A stretch of 64,000 nt of DNA from Gymnopus androsaceus JB14 (lineage: Eukaryota; Basidiomycota; Agaricomycetes; Agaricales; Omphalotaceae), in the NCBI GenBank assembly GCA_009733575.1, contig ML769638.1, positions 35,679 through 99,678 of the forward strand, read 5' to 3'. Each line of letters begins with the position of its first letter. Position 1 is the stretch's first letter. The position numbers and the translations under genes were made by a program. Positions 9,631 through 22,239 of this stretch are shown here, one piece after another. The notes under the pieces are model-generated. The model was not told where the DNA came from, made no database searches, and saw only the letters and a program-made list of their open reading frames with translations.

Positions 9631-11140
9631 GATAGGAACGGGATGGGATTTAGAATGAAGGAATTATTAACGAATTGCACAATGCATACGGCCATTGTAC
9701 CGATGATCAGCCACTGGCTGAGAAAAGTAACACATCCAGTAGGTCTCGGAAACGGCTATTGAAGCCAATTAGTACGTGTCAGCATGCCACCCTAGAATGA
9801 GCATACTCGTATATCCTCCATATCAAAGCTAGCATCTCTTACCGCGATTGTCCCCGGAAAAGAACCATCGAAGCCTAATTCGAATTTCATCGAGCAAGAT
9901 TACAATCTGCTTTTTTGCCTTTTCTTTTTGCTCCAGCACAATCTTCAGCTCTGCGCGGGAACAACAATTTCATATGAATGGGTGATCGCGAAAAGGGTAT
10001 TGGCGGCTCAGACCTGAGTTCTGGAAAGCGTAACAAGGTCAAATCAAAAAGAAAGCAACAGTCGACATACCATTAATTCTGCACGAGCTTGGAAAGATTC
10101 CTCTAAAACTTGTCTTTGTCGTTAATCTTTATCTCAATTTTCAAGCCAAGCCCACTAAATCAACCATGCCGTCGACAAGAGTTTCCACTTCCAAATCAAC
10201 CTTTTTGTACCATTCTTCTCGAAATATTCGTCGTAGTTTGGTCAACAAGTGTTTGAGTAATGTTTATTTGCAGAAGGGTCGCTTTGGGGAGAGCGAAGGG
10301 TCGAGATACATCTGTCTGAGGTCCTTCAGACATCGAGCGAAGAGGAGTCGGGCCTGCCTTGTTGACTAAATAAGGCAGTTATGGCGTGAACCAGCGCTCT
10401 TTGAGCGCCTAATGTCTCTCTTCGCGTTCGCCGTTAGCTCTGAAACTTCCAGACATAGATAAAGGATTTTCCACTCAACGACTAAATTTATTTTGCTTTC
10501 CCGGCCTATCAACAAAGAAGAAAGCAAAGGAAGAAATTTGGTGATTAGATTTTCGATAAGTTTTGATAAGACCTCGCGTGCCGCTGTAGCGACGTTCTGT
10601 CATCAAGGCGGAATTTGAATTTGGGGGCGAAAAGGAAGGCTTTGTCTAAGAGATGGCAAGGGGAAGAGTCGGTCTGTCAGTATCCTCAAAAATACCTGCG
10701 GAGAAACACCATATTTACTGTAATCACTTTCGAACCACAATTTCCATTATCTTCTTGAAAACCTCCGAGATACCAGCGTAGAAGGTTAGCATCATTCATT
10801 GGATATGAAAGGCGGATGATTGACGGTGGTCAATCACATCTCCTGCGCAATATAAACTTGACTCTAGGGTTTGTGTCGAACGGAAGTCGACTAGCGAATT
10901 CCGTGGCCTGAATGAAGTTAGGGTTCTTGACAAAAGCATTGAGTGTGCCTTTATATAGACTAGATAGATCTATAAATGCTAATCGGATTTCAGAAATTTA
11001 ACCAGTGACCAGCAATCCCTTGGCACTAGCTGTGCACCACTTTCTTAAGGGGCATCTGGTCCCCTGCGGCTGTAAGTATCTTTCGTTCGCTCTTCTACAT
11101 TGAACGACAGTGTTCCACTCTGACTACAGTCCTCTGCATA
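9631..11140. other. No gene recognised
   Basis: Mixed-composition sequence without a convincing multi-exon gene. A short reading frame at 10166-10369 contains a possible GT-AG intron but has no features of a known protein. Confidence 0.4.
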
Positions 11141-11822
11141 ATGCAGACACTAGGTATGCATATCCTCGAAGGTGACTCAATCTACGATTTTTCCAAATTG
11201 ACCTTTAGCCGCGGTACAAGATTCAGCTGGCTTTCCTCATGGCGCAGCAAACCAAATATCCTATGCATCGTAATACTCGTGTTAATCATGATTTCTACCC
11301 TCTTCAGAGTCTTTGCGACAAACCCCACCCCAGATCTAGATACTACAACGACCGAGTCGACGGCAGCATCGCATACAGAGTTGTTATATCCGGGGTCTCC
11401 TAAGCGACCGAATATTTGGGAAAACGAGAATCACAAATCAATGCACACTCTGATAGAATGCATGAGCAATGAAAACTGTACAGAAAATCAAACTAGTATC
11501 GTTGTATTCTTCTCATTTTGCAACCGCAATACCAGAAGACTGTCGCAAGTCAGGAGAGGATATTTGGTATGTTCAAACTTTTATCGCGTATCGTTCGTTC
11601 AATATCTAAACTATATCATAGGGCCATGAGTGTGGTACGGTATTCTTATACTCCGTTGAAACGTTCACTTATTATCACAACATACTCTCTGCAGGAAATT
11701 GGATATACAACATTATTTGCACCTTCAGATAACAAGCAGCTTGTTCTGATGTACCGTCACTTTCCTGACCTCATCAAAATCATCATTACGGAGAGAAGTA
11801 CAACCAGGTTTTGGTTAACCAT
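11141..11822 (+). pseudogene. 5' fragment of a type II membrane protein (glycosyltransferase-like family)
   Basis: Starts MQTLGMHIL, with a single transmembrane segment at about residues 45-60 (ILCIVILVLIMISTLF), then a luminal stretch ending NENCTENQTSI. After this the reading continues as SGEDIW, an intron starting GTATGTTC, and a last exon with EIGYTTLFAPSDNK and YRHFPDLIKIIITE. I associate the order 'NxxCxxNQ - SGEDIW - LxxxGYTTLF - MFPDLIK' with an Agaricomycete family annotated as GT18/MGAT5-like, but this is from memory. The larger C-terminal catalytic part is absent after 11822, so it is a 3'-truncated copy. Confidence 0.45.
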
Positions 11823-11829
11823 TTAGATC

Positions 11830-13140
11830 TCAGCTGAATTTCCTTTTATGTCCAAAACAATTAATACAACGACTAGAGCACTTTTGATCCGCTTACCTTT
11901 GTAGGTGGTCAATCCGCAAATAGAGGCTAATCGTCATGAATGATTAATCATTGTAAATGGCAGTAATACATGCAGACCGTGAAAGGACAATGAACTTCAA
12001 TATTTCAAAGGTTGCAGAGGACAATGCAGACACATCTGAGCATGTACGAATCACTACAGGTCCTAAGATAGAACTGCATTTCAGGTATCAAGTCTAACTT
12101 GTTATTTCGAGATAGAATAGCTACCCTTATATACTGAGCGAGATATAATAAAATAGGAAAATGAGAGAAACTGAGCAAGATAGGATGAAACAGAGTAAGT
12201 AAAATAGAAAAAGATAAATAATGTCCATATATGCGTGTATACTATGGTTTTGCCTCGACGTTTTCCTGCCTTGTTCGTTTGTCTCCCTCGATTGGGTTGA
12301 CCTTTGGGATTTTGGTCCGAATCGACTCAAGTCATTTGCCTTTTTACAAGGTTCGCCAGTTCCTTTAACAGAACAGCCCTCGGAAGTATTTCTATGTTTT
12401 TCCTCACCAATGGGAGACTGGTTATTATCCCTAGTTCCACGCGGTCTCAAGTCTAGATGCATGGTAGCATATGGATCTTGGTAAAACACTGAGGCTCGGA
12501 TAGAAACACTCCTTGGTCCTTCCGTGCTCTAGAAGTAGCTACAGCAAGTGGGTCATGTGGCTGCATTGGACTGCCGCGGCTATCTGCCTGGGAGCTTTCC
12601 AGTGAGTGTCAACTTTGAGGGCACTCGTTAGGGTGCTTCCTCATCTCGGTCCACCTTGCTTTGTTTAATAACTTGAGTGGGTTAAGACTCCTCGGTGAGC
12701 TGATCACGGAAGCAATGCCTCATTAAGACTTCAATCCCTTGGGTATATCCTTCAATGACCTAGCCTAGTATAACTGGTATGTGGGCTCATTTATCTGCCT
12801 CAGTCAGCAACTTGTTATCCAACAAGCTTGCCTTGCTACACCATACCGCGCAAAGGACTTTGATTGAGGCGCATTCACAAAGTTAAGTATGGTACCATTG
12901 CGCGTACCATTACTCTGCAACCTGTTGGGTATAATAGGTCCTCGGTAGATTTTAACTATCAGCTCAGGCTCACTATAGTTCCTCTTATTGACCATGTTTT
13001 GTTACTAACAGAACCTAGGATTATTGGTTCTGCTGCAGTTCTAGCCTTAGCCAAAAAATCAGTGTATCAATGAGCATCCTGGTCCAGCTATGAACAGGTC
13101 ACAATTACCTCTACCGCCATCTAAATTGCATTGGGAAAGT
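11830..13140. other. No gene recognised
   Basis: Contains stop-rich sequence. Overlapping frames on both strands at 12130-12490 have no recognisable content. Part of it may be decayed upstream sequence of the LINE tail that follows. Confidence 0.35.
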
Positions 13141-13147
13141 GCAGTCA

Positions 13148-13429
13148 TCAGACTGCCTGGCTTGCACCCAGGCACCAAAAACAACCTTCCATTATTTATT
13201 ACAGTGCCCAGCTCATAGGGGAGCTTGAGCACAGTTACAATCAGAGGTTAGCAGGGAGAAGATGATGCTCAGAGGACTGCTAGACGATGAAAAATCCCTC
13301 ACTCCATTATTCAATTTCATCAACTCCACAGGACGCTTCAGACACATCTATGGGATGCTACCACCAATAGGAAAGGACAATGACGGGACAGAGGTGGATG
13401 AAAGGGGGCCTGGGGATAGGCGGAGCTAG
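13148..13429 (+). mobile_element. 5'-truncated LINE remnant (C-terminal end of ORF2)
   Basis: One frame of 94 codons, interrupted by a single TGA, reads SDCLAC ... FHYLLQCPAHRG ... LLDDEKSLTPLFNFINSTGR and ends at a stop at 13427. The CxxC-H-C zinc-finger-like end followed by 'LLtd-k-l--Lf-fi--TgRf' is the usual C-terminus of fungal Tad1-type LINE ORF2 proteins, after the reverse transcriptase. Nothing of the reverse transcriptase core is recognisable upstream, as expected of an old 5'-truncated insertion. Confidence 0.6.
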
Positions 13430-14670
13430 GTGGGCTTGTGGATGAGCACCAAATCTACTCAGTTTATTAGCCTCGCCTCGCAGCCTGGCAGAACCTAATT
13501 TACCATATTCACTTTGCATCAGGCCTCACCGCCTAGAGCACTACTTATAATCATGCAACTTGTTCACTCCGAGACCTGCTCCAGCAGGCTCCAGCGTTTG
13601 CTACATATAGCCTCTCAACGCTCATAGATTTTTGACTGCTACGCATTTTTACATATAGACTTAGCATAATGCCTACCATATCCCTTGGGACAGAGGGCAA
13701 TAAACAAGGATACAAAAAAAAAAACAAAAAATCCACCTCAGTCGCAGACTTAACAAGATACTGTACACTCTCCTTTAGGCTCAGAATGCATATTCAATCC
13801 AAAATGAATCAAGCAATTGCCTTGGAGATTTCTGTGCTAAATTCACTACTTAGGTCAAGACTTACAAATATCCTTCTGGTTTGCGAGAAACAGAATAGAT
13901 TTGGATCAGGAAAATAAGTCCGAGCCCAGAAAAACTCAGAGTTGCAGCTCTACGTACTCCATGCAGCTCTCTGCATCTTGCTATGTACTTTAAACTTAGA
14001 CTAGTCTTCACTGGTATCTGGGTCACCGGGCATGAGGTACAACTTTACTTTCAGTTCCAAGAAGCTTTACCATATTAATCCATTCTTAGAGGAGAGCTTA
14101 GACTACCAGAGGAGGGATTTGATGTCTAGATGTTAGATGCAGTGGTGGTAGCAGAAAAGGAGTTGTTGACAGCAATGCTTCTGAAAAGCATCACAAACAA
14201 TTAGCAGTTTGGGAATGGCTGACTCGGAACCCTAAATTAACAGTCAACTGTTATCAGCTTGGCCATCTATTTAAGATATTGAGAGGCCCAACTGCTAGCT
14301 ATGTTCTGTGGCATTGAATGTTTGAGAATGTTTATTCAAGGATTACACAGAGTATCAGACTGCCAATTTGCCAAACAAATGGGAAAAATGGCCTCGTTCA
14401 TGGGAATAAGAAGCAAAAAGCAAGAGTCATGTTGTTGAGTAAGGGATGAAATGAGTGGAACAAAATGGCAGCAGGAGGTAAGGACTTGGATAGTTATTAG
14501 TTTAAAATAAGATATAATCAGGAATTGGCATACCTAATCCACCTAAACCACCCAAATACCTTCCAAAATCCCATATCCCAGCATGGCAGGTCCTAGAGTT
14601 GAGGTTTCTGGCCACAAGAGGTGATAATTAAGCTCTTGATGTTGGCCGTGTGGTAGGGAGGCATCAGGAT
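13430..14670. other. No gene recognised
   Basis: Gene-free; includes an A-rich tract at 13710-13730. A segment near 14160-14230 (ATGCTTCTGAAAAGCATC) is repeated in diverged form at about 14680, showing that an old repeat extends leftward. Confidence 0.35.
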
Positions 14671-15690
14671 TGTTGGGGCAATGCTTCTGAAAAGTGTCGC
14701 CAACCCCGAATTCATGTCAAACAGATGTTAGAGGAGCAGCAGGTAGCCCTAAATGTCTGTGAACATTGAATTCTGAACAGAAAGAACACCTTTAGAATGA
14801 AGTTAAAGAACGGACTAATGGGATTGACCAATAAAAGACATGCATTGAATGCCAGGCTTCTATTTAAAAAATATCCCTTCCAAAAAAAGGGCCTAAAACC
14901 AAGTGCGATGCAAGCTGAGAACAAAAAACAGATAGTAATATGACCCAAATTCGGGGTCATACAGACAATCGGGCTGTTAGACAAGCAGCAGGTGCCCCTA
15001 AACCGGCAAATTCTGAAAGGAAACAACAAGGGGCTGCAAACTTTCAAAAAGGTGACCACAGGTCAGACTTTTTGGAACCAGCCTTTTGGTCAGACTAACT
15101 AACTACGTAAGCGTTCCCACGCACTATATATGGTATATTAAGATTAGATATTGTGTATTTCTTCCTCAGAGCCACTAGTTAGGCTATCCCAAGTTTTTGA
15201 TGGCATTTATGGACTATTAACACTGTGAATTTTGAATGGACATCTTTCAAAAATATCATGATTGAACTGTTGGATCTTGGGACTATCTAAGGCTGTGTGA
15301 CTGGGGTGACAAATGGTGACTGTTGTCCTAATAAAATTATCAGAAATGGAGTAAGTAATTACATAAAAGAGGAGCTCAATCAGACATCTGGTGGTACATG
15401 GAATGAACTAAGGAGGACCCAAAATACTCCAAACAACTCATTTAAAGGGGTGTCAAACTTTTTTTTTTTTTCTGGCCTGACAGCCAGACTAACTAACCAA
15501 CCCCTGGTTGGGTGCTTAATTCTTTGCAGCTCCTTGGGAAACAACAACTTTAGAATAAATTTAAAGACTAGACTAGTAAGAGGGCACTCACTGAGAAATA
15601 AAAGACAGGCATTGAACGCCTGGCTTCTGAAAACCGAGTATCCCCCCAAACAAAAAAAACAAAATGCAAAATGCAAGCAGAGAAGTCGGC
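14670..15690. repeat. Diverged tandem repeat pair
   Basis: 14730-14890 and 14985-15030 plus 15540-15660 are diverged copies of one sequence: both contain CAGCAGGTxxCCCTAAA, TTTAGAATxAA and GCATTGAAxGCCxGGCTTCT. The second copy is split by a 509-bp MITE, so the first serves as an empty site. Confidence 0.6.
15028..15536. mobile_element. MITE, CAAGGGGCTG family, with target-site duplication
   Basis: Left end AAGGGGCTGCAAA and right end TTTGCAGCTCCTTG are inverted. GGAAACAAC flanks it at 15019-15027 and 15537-15545. The inner parts (TACGTAAGCGTTCCCACGC and GGTTGGGTGCTTAATTCTTT) match the MITE at 37731-38252, so both belong to one family. No coding capacity. Confidence 0.65.
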
Positions 15691-17340
15691 GGACAAGAAC
15701 TGATTAGCGCACACCGGCGGCACCTAAAGCAATTGTGTAAGGCCGGAAGTGTAATAGGCGCGCGGAGCCTTTAGAGTATATAGCGTTATTCCGATCAAGC
15801 GGAGTGCTACGAATTGAACAAACCCTCCGAAAAAAGGACCGTTCGAGACTCCAGTGCACCAAAAACTGTTCAGAACCCCCAGAAAAACCGTGTGGCAGCG
15901 TGCACCGAAAAATGGAAGATTTTTGACGTATTATATATCATGATCCTTGTCTGAATTAGCATAAAATAGGCCAAAATGCTAGCGTAAATGAGGCCCACCT
16001 GGCTGGGCAGGGTCTGGGGGTGCTTCTGGGGGCCTGAAATACATCAGAATGAATTTGTGTTCAGCACTCACAAAGTAAATGGCTGCCGCTGGCACTGTGC
16101 ACTGGTTACTGAAGGACTCGAACAGGAGTAATGGTAGAAGCCATTGTCTCAGCTGTGACAATAGCAAAGGCTTCACTCACAGCCACTATCCGAGCAAGGT
16201 TCTCTCAATTTACCTTGCGTTTTGTATTGACGGTGAAGGCTGATATAGCATGCATCATCACTGGACAGGCTTCAGTGGTCTCGTAAAGGGAATTTGCTCA
16301 GGCATTACCTTCGGTGTCACTGCCCCAGTTTGTCTCGGAGAATTTGCCTTTGCTATTGAGTGGAGCTGAAGGACACCAGTTTGAAAATACTTGAATGTTT
16401 AGTGACACTTATATACAGTAGCCGGGTTTTCAGCCTTTATTAATAAATAAAAAAGTGGATTACGCACCACCATTATGGTCAAGAGGAGCACACCCCTTGG
16501 ATAACCCTCTTCAGTCAACATGACTTTGGCAATGGAAGCACTCTTGCATGAAGATACAATGTGCTTGCTGAGCATGAAAAGAATTAGACAAACGTTGCAC
16601 GTGCTGGTGCCTCGACCACTCTATATTTTTGAACATGAGTGCTACATTGACATGAGAGAATGCACAATGTACTCACTTCCCTTTTTTCTTTCTAGTAGGT
16701 GGTACTCTTCAAGACACAAGATGAATGTGAAAGAACAGTACGTTAGTAAAACTCAGTGGAAAAAATCTGACCAGTGATCACTTACTTTTTGGGAACAAGC
16801 TGAGCTGCCTCTGGGATTGCATTTGCTGCTCGTCGCTCGACAAAGAGCACCCACCATAGTATTTTATGAATGTGGTGGATGGGAGTTAAAAGATGAATGG
16901 GGCTGCAATTTTCGGTGTGGGACTTCGACTTCGACAATTGACTTGATGACTTGACACTCAGGGCTTATTCAGCTTATGAAACTCTCCTTTCATACCAATA
17001 CAAGAGACAGCGGTGCGGCACTGCAGATCCTTTGTTACAAACCACATGAACTCAGCACACCCATTGCATCGGCCGCAGTCTGCAGAGGCCAATATCACAG
17101 GAAATTCAATGCCCGATTCCTTTTGCATTAACAAGTTTGCTGACCATCATGCACACAAAATAGCATTCTAGTTATAGTAGCAGTAGAGGTTCTAGTACAA
17201 AATATAATGACTGTTTTTTATGCGCATCAGTACACTGATCTGCTTGACACAAGCTTTGAGATGTGCTTCCAACTTTGGCTTTGGGGCTTTGAAAAGCACA
17301 GCTTTCAAAGCAACTCTCAAGCTCAAAGCAACTTGACGTT
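15691..17340. other. No gene recognised
   Basis: Short frames only (for example 16520-16777), none with recognisable content or a coherent exon chain. Confidence 0.35.
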
Positions 17341-18034
17341 TTGCTGATGGACCCGGAAGGAAAAAAAAACTCATACATACCCATCCACCCAGAATAGGAC
17401 CAACACACCGAGCCAAACTCACAATACTATGCACGATTCCATTGGCAAAGCCAACAGCATGCGGGGGCGTCACTGGATATGTTAGATTAGAAAATGTGAT
17501 TGAAAAAGTGGAATTGGTATCGCTTACTGTAGTTCAACAGAATTGAGATGGCAGTATACCCAAAAGTTCCGCCACAGAGACACAATGCACTACAGGTACA
17601 ACGTGAGCACATATACCAATGGGTACACAGAAAAAATCTCGTCTTACGTGCTTAAGGTTAGTAACGCTATGGAGAAATCGCGTTAGTGTGGATTAACGAA
17701 ATGAGCACGTTGAAGAAACCAACCAGTCATGAGAGTGAGATTACCATCTTCCTCTTCGCTAGCAAAAAGCAATTGATAGAGGACTACGGAAAGATATGAA
17801 GAATAGTGAACCCAGACGGAACATAATGAGATCCTCTTGGGGGACTGCGTGGAGAAAAAGGGTTAGTTCAGGGTTGAGAATTCAGCAAGATCGACATAAA
17901 CAAGATTTCTAGACCAGCCAATAGCCATCAGTTCAAGAGAATGACGAGAGAGGAAACTAGAACATACGGGTAAAGATAAAAATGGTAGAAAATCTGGGCC
18001 AAGCACATCACCGCGACTACGGTGGGGGCGTATC
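17341..18034 (-). pseudogene. Degenerate copy of the 3' part of the MFS transporter gene
   Basis: Matches 46324-47024 in the same orientation with many substitutions and small indels. Shared landmarks include ACTCACAATACT, GCGTCACTGGA, TGGCAGTATACCCAAAAGTT, TTACGTGCTTAAGGTTA and GACCAGCCAATAGCCATCA-like sequence. The match runs through introns as well as exons, so it arose by DNA duplication, not retrotransposition. One exon still reads TPPHAVGFANGIVHSIVSLA, close to the intact gene. Exons for the N-terminal half are absent and no start exists. Confidence 0.75.
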
Positions 18035-18954
18035 AGTACAATTGGCAGTGTGATTGGGAGACTCGGATGGAGCTTTCAATATCAGTGGGATTGCAGACCC
18101 AATTTACATACCCACCATACCTCATCACCATGGGTGGCTCCCAAGTCACAAGGTAAGCTTTTTTATTCCCTAAACTTCAGTAGTCCTCAGCGTTCTCACA
18201 GGATCTCCTGAGGGTCCCTGTTACTCAAGAGAAATGTGGGAATCTCTGCAACGTAACTTGGCACCTGTCCTACACTAGTTGTACACATGAGAAGCTCACC
18301 ATGGAGGAAGTATAGGGCTCAATGGTCCGCCAATGTCGTGGAACATGTCTCAGGATGAATATGCGCTTGACCAAAGTTGTACGAGCATTGAAGGTTTTAG
18401 TGAGTCTACTATGCATCAAATTTTTAGGCTTTTCTACAGTCATTTACCACTCAATGAGACACTATCAGTCAATGAGACAAACGTCTCCCACGGCCTTCAT
18501 TATTGATCATTGCCTTAGTTGTTCATATGGCAGTTAATTATACAATATATCTACTCTACATACAACTTTGGGTGCACCGATGAACAGATTCATTGTATGA
18601 GAGCACAAATGGGCCCAATTTGGAGTACGTCTATGAAAGAACGGTACTTTAAGAAACAGTATCTTTATCCGGATCACTATTTTTGACTGTCAGGCTTTAG
18701 AGTATCATCTAATAAAGAGGTTTCCGGCTCATTTTTTCCAAGGAAAGGACCACGACAGTATAAGATATTTAATTTTGGTGAATGAGACAAAACCATGCAA
18801 CACGTTACCACTGTCACGCTTCCCACGATTCGCGACGTGATTGATAAATGATTTATGCGCTTGTGCCCTGTTCCAGGATGCAACCGATCGTGTTTTGTAC
18901 AGCTCCGGAATATTTTTTTTTGAATTTGTTTTTTGGTGCTAGAATCCTCCCCTC

Positions 18955-21474
18955 ATGCCCGGTCGCGCTCACTCTGATATGCTAAAAACTCGAGAGGCTC
19001 GAGAGCTTATGGATGAGCTCCATACCTGTGCTGTTGACCTTTATAAGGCAGAGCATGCACCTGGAGTAACAAAAGAGTCTCTTGGACGCACACCATACAG
19101 TTATTGGAAGTGCTGCGACAAAATTGTCAAAAGCTACACACATGAAAACGGAAGGGCCCCTCCTTGTTCTGTCTCTCACTCCACAGTACAGCGTCTCTGT
19201 GAGGGTGGAATATCCAAAAGTGCCTCAAATGCATCCAAAGGCTGGCTCACCAACTCCGAAGCCCATCTCATTGTTGACTATTGCCTTGAGATGGCCAATC
19301 GTGGCTTTCCTCTTTCACATGAGCAGATTAAGATGGAGGTGGATGCTATCCTTCAAGCTCAACTTGGAGATGCTTTTCCAGAGCACGGCGTTGGCAAGCA
19401 GTGGACATATCGCTTTGTCGAGAAGCACTGAAAAGAGCTGAAGATGTTCTGGGCATCTACGTTAGATGACAAGAGAGGACGAGCAGTTAATCCACATACA
19501 AATCAGCAGTACTTTGACCTGCTTGAAGAGATTCTTGCTGGGAAGCGAGATCATGAGTTTGATGAGGTGCCGGAAAGTCAGTGGGAAACCATTGAAGGAA
19601 GAGATGATGATGAGGAAATAGACCTTGACGGAGAGGAGCAAGTTATTGGTGGAGAAGGCGATGGTAATGTCCCGGACTCCGAACCTGTTGCAAACCCCAC
19701 TCCCACTAGACCTACTGAACCTACTGCCAATTCTTCAGTGCGATACATATGGCACAGATGAATCCGGATTCATGCCCTCTCAGGGTGTGAAGCAGCAAGT
19801 TGTTGGTGGTCGAGGAAAAAAGATGCAGAAAAAGCAAGGAGATGGCGGGCGAGAGAATACTACGGTAATGGTCACCATTTGTGCGGATGGTACCGCTACA
19901 AAGCCTCTTGTCATATTCAAAGGGAAAGCATATCAGGTTAAATGGGTACAGGAAAATCCAACAGAAGCTTCGTAAGTTGTTTCTTAATACATTGGTCCTA
20001 GTTTAATTTGCTCCTAGACTGGCACATTCTCCGAAGGGTTGGACTGATAGCGAAATAGCAGTGGAATGGCTAGAGGATTTCAATGAACAAACAAAGGAAA
20101 AGACAAATGGTCGCACTCGCTTACTTCTTTTGGATGGCCACAACTCGCACTACACGAGAGAATTTCTACGTCTTGCACGTTCATTCCGAATCCACATCCT
20201 CTGTTACCCCGCACATGGCACCCATGTCTATCAAGGTCTCGATGTTATTATTTTGCTCCATTGAAAGTGTATTGGACAGAGGAGAAAGATGCACTGTATC
20301 GGAAAACACATCAGCAAGTCTCGAAGACAAATTTCATGAAGGTGTATGGCGCCGCCCACAAGAAAGCACTCACTTCCGAAAATATTAAAGCGGCATTTGC
20401 AAAAACTGGTGTTTGGCCATTCAATCGTGCGGTTGTGACTGCTGACATGATGGCTGCAAGCAAGGAGACGTCGACGCAAGGGGCTCTTCCTGTACCAGAA
20501 CCCAGCCCAGTTCGTGCAATCTCAAAGTTGATCCAAACTGTTCACCAGCGAGCAAAACGCCGCAGAAGTGCTTTGCCCCCAGGGACACCCTCGCAGCGTC
20601 ATCATCGTCGTCGTCTCAATCCACCATCACCAACTCTTTCTCATCCACGAACACCATATACTCCCTCTCATCGACGCCGCATAAACCTGAACACTCCATT
20701 ACCAAACAGTTCCCCAAATTTATTCGACACACCTCTACGCAGAAGCATTGTCGATCTTCAGAATAGCTCTGCATCTTTCATTGTGAACTCTTCCCCAGTC
20801 AGGGCTGAGTCAGCGATTCTCCCAGAATTCAGGAGTTTTGCATTTTCACCTTTAAAACAGCCATCTGGAACCCACTTCTTGATCAGCCTCCATCCACTAT
20901 CCTCGAGGAAGACCTACAAAATGCGCTACGAGACCTCCAGGCGAAATATGCAATTTTGAAGGAACAGGCTATTGTGATGCAGTCAAGCATGGTTCTAAAT
21001 ACAGCATACTGCAATAGACTTCGTGATCAGCTGGAGGCACAGGAAGAGAGTCAAAAACGTACCGCTAAAGGGAAGCTCATGGGTGATGGACTTCCTCGAC
21101 TGTTGACAGCCCGCACTTTCGTTCAACGTGTTGAAGAATTTACAAAAACTGCGGAGGAGAAGGCAGCGGCTGCAGGTGAGAAAAGGGCAAACAAGGAAGA
21201 TCGCGCAGCTCAACGAGTGGCATGGGAGAAGCTCAAGCAGGAGCGGAAGGAGCAGAATAGGATTATACACATCCAGTGGAAGGAGGATTGCAGGATCTGG
21301 AATGAGAATAGAAAAAAAGGTATCAGTCAGGGCCCTCAGCCAAGGTGGAAAGACGTGTGGTTCCCTCCAGTTCCGTGCCCTTGGGAGACTACAAAGAATG
21401 TGAAGGGAAAGGAAAAAGAGAAAGAAGACAGTGAAGAGAGCGACCCAGGGACAGAGGATGAGAGCGATGAATAA
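18955..21474 (+). pseudogene. pogo/Jerky-type DDE-1 transposase, degenerate
   Basis: The N-terminal 158 codons start MPGRAHSDML and carry a helix-turn-helix/CENPB-like DNA-binding region ending FVEKH, followed by an in-frame TGA at about 19429 and then KELKMFWAST. The catalytic triad motifs are visible: DESGF near 19760, LLLLDGHNSH near 20130 and LDVII near 20240, the last shifted out of frame with the expected APLKVYW by a lost T. A small intron (GTAAGTTG...CTAG, near 19972-20018) separates the first two motifs. The long C-terminal tail is basic, then acidic with coiled-coil character, ending EDESDE. Frame changes at about 19735, 20250 and 20873 plus the stop make it non-functional as read. 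Confidence 0.82.
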
Positions 21475-21513
21475 AGTATCATTTTGATCATACAACATAG
21501 ATATAGTATAGAA

Positions 21514-22239
21514 TTATTGGTCCATCTCGCGTTTGCAAATGTAAATCCGGCGCTGGGGGTAGGGCTTCAAGCAACGCTGCTTTCGCTCTCTAAGTTCCCG
21601 ATGCTTTGAACCATACTTTCCACCATTAATCAGTCCAGACGCAACTCTTCGGATATCCTGGGTGAAATTTCGACGATTTGTCTCCTCCGATGCTTCATAA
21701 AGATTTTCTCCCAGTTGAATCATATCCTGGCGAAGATTTCGCAGCTCCCGTTCGAGTGAATCCGCTTTTTGTACAGCGGCATCGCGTTCATGAATCGCAT
21801 TGATAATTTGACGGCGGATTTCATTGAGAAACTTGCCACGATGAAGAAGCCGTTTGATTTCTCCCTCTGAGACGGTGGTGAGCAAAGTGTTTTCGGGTTC
21901 TGCTGGGCCAACTGTGAACATGATCAGAAATTATACAATGACAGAAATATTGAGTACGCACTAGCTTCCTGCCATTCTTGCATACTAGTTTCAGATATTT
22001 CTCTTACTAGAAGTAGAGATGCGTCAAGACCACTCTTTGTGTAAGGAATTTTCGAGCTGGACCAAAGGATGCATTCAGAAACCGTTCTTAGCATAGAAAG
22101 ATGTAACAACAACATACCTGAGGTTAAAGGGGCTTGGAGAGCATGCTCGGGGGCTTGCTTCAGGTTTTTCCTCTTCTGCTTCCACTTCACTAGGAACCCA
22201 TTCAATATCTGAGGAGCTTGGACCATAGTAGTAGGGCAT
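21514..22239 (-). CDS. Small coiled-coil protein encoded inside the pogo element
   Basis: The first exon starts at 22239 (MPYYYGPSSSDIEWVPSE) and ends at a GTATGT donor after PSPFNLR. The last exon follows an acceptor GTTCACAG and reads VGPAEPENTLLTTVSEGEIK to a stop at 21514, with a heptad-rich helix (AVQKADSLERELRNLRQDM) and a basic C-terminus. Internal exon structure between about 22110 and 21900 is uncertain. The acidic front, coiled coil and basic tail suggest a DNA- or protein-binding accessory factor; no family is recognised. It lies inside the candidate terminal repeats and converges with the transposase. Confidence 0.5.

Noticed and set aside
12127..12489. Overlapping ORFs on both strands of about 90-120 codons
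   Set aside because: Low-complexity ends, no homology recognised, no splice partners.
14712..15676. Two similar minus-strand ORFs with FNACLL and FKFILK motifs
   Set aside because: They are translations of the diverged repeat pair, not a gene family; both are hydrophobic because of T/A-rich composition.
18441..18490. Extra TGAGACAAAC copies as the left end of the pogo element
   Set aside because: They lie 300 bp further out and match the right end less well than the site at 18783; kept as an alternative boundary only.
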